A stretch of DNA of 33,547 nucleotides from a virus, in IMG/VR virus record IMGVR_UViG_3300028392_001307, positions 1 through 33,547 of that record. One strand, written 5' to 3'. The notes beneath the pieces are model-generated. The model was not told the origin of the DNA, ran no database searches, and worked only from the letters and a program-made list of their open reading frames with translations. This document shows, piece after piece, positions 31,401 through 33,547 of the stretch. The first letter of the stretch is position 1. Each line of letters opens with the position of its first letter. The position numbers and the translations under genes are program-made.

Positions 31401-32502
31401 AGAACAAGCACTACATTGTGCAAATGTATTCTCAGACTACTTTGATAAGTTTGGTCGTATTGATGAATACATGCGTGAACAAAAAGTGGCATCAATGTCA
31501 GAAAGGTCACCTGTACTTTTTGGTATGGGACCTGAAGAAGACTTGTTCTCTGATTTCACAATGTCACCTGCTGACATGGAGTTTGAACTCATTGAATTAC
31601 CACAAGACCGATGGGATACTTACTTGAATATGATTTCTTCACATTCAAACATGACAAGTATTCCTGGTCGTTGTTTGCGCTTAGCAATACTTGAAAAGAA
31701 AACTCAGAAGTGGGTTGGTTTCATTCGTCTTGGTTCTCCTGTTATCAATTGCAAACCTCGTAATGATATGTTGGGTCGTGTATTCACACAACATGAAGGT
31801 GGCGCTCAACGATTCAATGCTTGTGCTGTTATGGGTTTTGTTATCGTACCTGCACAACCATTTGGTTTCAATTATCTTGGTGGTAAATTATTGGCTGCAA
31901 TCTGTACTACACATGAAGTTCGTAAGATGCTTGATGACAAGTATAAGATGACAACTTGTTTGTTTGAGACTACCAGTTTGTATGGCAGTTCTAAGGCAGT
32001 ATCACAGTATGATGGTATGAAACCTTTGATTAGATTCAAAGGCCTAACTGATAGTGATTTCATGCCTATGTTACATGGCAAAACTTATAGTGACCTGAAA
32101 GATTATATTGAAGATATTATTGGAGAAGATTTGGCACCACCTGATGCTTCTAGCCGTAAACTAAAGATATCTAATACAATGGTTAATCTAATTAAGGTTG
32201 CACTCAAAGGCACACCAGAAGGCGATAAGTTTAAATTGACTATTGAGAATGCCAAGAATCTAAATGAACAGAAACGGTACTTCATCTCTGATTATGGGTT
32301 TAAAAACATGGTAGAGTTTGTCAATGGCGATACAGAAAAATTATTACCTGGTGAAAACTATGAAAAACACCATCTGGCCAATATCATAGAGTGGTGGCGA
32401 AAGAAAGCAATGAATCGTTTTGAGACATTAACAACAGAAAAACGCATCAGGACAGAACAAGAAGTCTGGACAAATGGAACTGTGCTTGACATAATACGAT
32501 AG
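31387..32502 (+). CDS. DUF4338/DruA-like protein, copy 2
   Basis: A 371-residue diverged paralogue of the protein at 10907-12244. Shared blocks are GRCLRLAILEKKTQKWVGFI (94-113), CKPRNDMLG (122-130), PFGFNYLGGKLLAAICTTHEV (158-178), TTSLYGSSKAVSQYDG (195-210) and a following FKGLTDSDF. The first copy has PLGYNYVGGKLLALLC, TTSLYGKTK and SQYD at the same spacing. The C-terminal 150 residues are basic and also loosely shared. It resembles the DUF4338 domain of Druantia DruA, but the function is unknown. The presence of two copies about 20 kb apart in one phage is unusual. A promoter pair lies at its 3' end. Confidence 0.7.
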   Translation: MVLNKEQALHCANVFSDYFDKFGRIDEYMREQKVASMSERSPVLFGMGPEEDLFSDFTMSPADMEFELIELPQDRWDTYLNMISSHSNMTSIPGRCLRLAILEKKTQKWVGFIRLGSPVINCKPRNDMLGRVFTQHEGGAQRFNACAVMGFVIVPAQPFGFNYLGGKLLAAICTTHEVRKMLDDKYKMTTCLFETTSLYGSSKAVSQYDGMKPLIRFKGLTDSDFMPMLHGKTYSDLKDYIEDIIGEDLAPPDASSRKLKISNTMVNLIKVALKGTPEGDKFKLTIENAKNLNEQKRYFISDYGFKNMVEFVNGDTEKLLPGENYEKHHLANIIEWWRKKAMNRFETLTTEKRIRTEQEVWTNGTVLDIIR

Positions 32503-32519
32503 TTGTGGTAGTATAAATA
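32486..32519 (+). promoter_or_regulatory. Late promoter TATAAATA, with overlapping host-type boxes
   Basis: A perfect late octamer TATAAATA at 32512-32519 puts +1 near 32525, leaving a leader with GGAG at 32534-32537 before ATG 32544. TTGACA at 32486-32491 also lies 17 bp from TAGTAT (32509-32514), so the last gene may have a weak early promoter too. Confidence 0.75.
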
Positions 32520-32543
32520 CTCCAATGAACAACGGAGATTTAT

Positions 32544-33547
32544 ATGGCATATGAAGCATCAGAAATAATGACCGCAGCTGCACTACAGTACACGACTAAA
32601 GAATTGGTTGATATTGCACATCAAGGAAAAAGTGCGATAATTGATTTAATAGAAAGTACAAAACAAAAGATATTGGCTGGAAAAACAAAAGTTCATTTTG
32701 GTGATGCCAAGATTAAAAATGGTTTTTTAGACTTAATGACAGCAGCAAATGCTGGTGATATGGCAGTAGCAATGTCCGCAGCAACAGGTATTAGAAAACA
32801 TATGGGTATTGCTTTAAATAAAATTCCCGATGTTTTTATGACTGGTAATGTTTGGCCAAAACAAGTAGAGATGTTTAAAGTTAGTGCTTATGGTTTTGAA
32901 GATTACAACTCATCTGACATTCTTGTTTCTGATGATATGAAGATGTTTTATGGTGTCTCTTTGAAAAAAAAGAAAAGTGTTACTGGTGGTGATCCAACAT
33001 TAATTAATAAGGCTTTTGATTCTGTATTGGCTGACCCAACAAATGCTGAATTTAAAAAGATTAAAGAATCACTATCAGCAGCAAGAACAGATTACTTTGC
33101 CTCTGTAGTTGTTGAGGCTATTAATGAAGGTCTAATAAGATGGCAAGATATTAATAATCAATCTGGCCAAAAATTCAAAACAAAAAAAGATTTTGATGCT
33201 TGGGCAAAATCTTCTGTAGGTAAAAAAGAATTGTTTACTGGAAGTAAAAAAGATAAACAAAAATTTGCTGTAAAAAATTATATCAATTTAAAAGGATCTG
33301 CTCATCCTCAATTTCTAAAATTACATAAAGAAGGATATAATTGGGATCCAGAAAAAGGTGCATTAAAATCATATCGTGGTCCTTCAATGAGAAATTTTGT
33401 TAATGCTAAATTAGCTGAATCTAATAATAGATTATGGAATAAATTCATTGAAGTGATGAATGATAACGCTGATGAATTTGCAGATGCTCTTATAAATGTT
33501 ATTTTAAAGAAGTATTTGTATAAAGAAATGGATGCTAAGAAATTAAA
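32544..33547 (+). CDS. Late protein of unknown function (3' cut by window)
   Basis: An open frame of 334 codons runs off the window end without a stop. It starts at an ATG with GGAG and a perfect late promoter, so it is probably a virion or packaging-stage protein. Residues 104-143 contain WPKQVEMFKVSAYGF, SSDILVSDD and FYGVSLKKKK: Asp125 and Ser139-x-Lys141 resemble a PD-(D/E)XK nuclease core in which the Glu is replaced by Ser, as in some restriction enzymes. GGDPTLINKAFDSVL follows (148-162). I recall similar proteins in marine T4-like phages labelled only as hypothetical or structural. The nuclease idea is inference. Confidence 0.75.
   Translation, partial: MAYEASEIMTAAALQYTTKELVDIAHQGKSAIIDLIESTKQKILAGKTKVHFGDAKIKNGFLDLMTAANAGDMAVAMSAATGIRKHMGIALNKIPDVFMTGNVWPKQVEMFKVSAYGFEDYNSSDILVSDDMKMFYGVSLKKKKSVTGGDPTLINKAFDSVLADPTNAEFKKIKESLSAARTDYFASVVVEAINEGLIRWQDINNQSGQKFKTKKDFDAWAKSSVGKKELFTGSKKDKQKFAVKNYINLKGSAHPQFLKLHKEGYNWDPEKGALKSYRGPSMRNFVNAKLAESNNRLWNKFIEVMNDNADEFADALINVILKKYLYKEMDAKKL

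Noticed and set aside
1-33547. CRISPR array, insertion sequence or integrase/attachment site
   Set aside because: No regularly spaced repeats, transposase, integrase or long terminal repeats were seen.

Overview
The window is one strand-uniform block (every supported gene is on +) of a T4-like myovirus genome. It is AT-rich and very compact, with many 1-20 bp gene overlaps of the ATGA and TAATG type. The assignment rests on a long series of T4 core genes in T4-like order: scaffold gp22, major capsid gp23, tail completion gp3, UvsY, UvsW, late sigma gp55, gp47/gp46, clamp gp45, clamp loader gp44/gp62, RegA, DNA polymerase gp43, UvsX and helicase gp41. Peptide deformylase, CobS/CobT-like proteins, a 2OG-Fe(II) oxygenase and several small conserved ORFs fit the T4-like phages of aquatic bacteria better than enteric T4 relatives. 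No photosynthesis gene is present, so nothing points specifically to a cyanobacterial host, and the host cannot be named from this window.

Layout. 1-3364: late morphogenesis genes (end of an unassigned ORF, gp22, gp23, terminator, gp3). 3348-12244: recombination and late-transcription block (UvsY, UvsW, two small proteins, gp55, gp47, gp46), followed by a methyltransferase, peptide deformylase and a DUF4338/DruA-like protein. 12245-16567: an accessory block with its own strong promoters: a short tRNA-like structured RNA, a large CobT-like protein with HExxH and VWA domains, a CobS-like AAA+ ATPase and a small winged-helix protein, closed by a terminator. 16584-21840: glycosyltransferase, dNMP kinase and the replication cassette gp45-(2 small ORFs)-gp44-(membrane protein)-(PD-(D/E)XK-like protein)-gp62-RegA. 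21841-27572: phosphoesterase, dCMP deaminase, AbrB-like protein, nucleotidyltransferase, DNA polymerase and oxygenase. 27572-32502: membrane protein, UvsX, small ORF, gp41, small ORF and a second DruA-like paralogue. 32544-end: a late gene of unknown function cut by the window edge.

Regulation can be read directly. Three perfect TATAAATA late promoters stand before gp22, gp3 and the last ORF; gp55, encoded here, is the sigma factor expected to read them with gp45 as sliding activator. Replication and accessory genes instead have host-type promoters, most with an extended -10 (TGnTATAAT) and a -35 box 16-17 bp upstream. Two rho-independent terminators are clear, after gp23 and after the winged-helix gene. 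No gap exceeds 300 bases; the longest, 12245-12465, is filled by two promoters and the structured RNA.

The most unusual parts are the RNA/CobT-like/CobS-like/winged-helix block, the two diverged DruA-like paralogues, the nuclease-like insertion inside the clamp-loader operon, and an apparently leaderless late mRNA for gp3.
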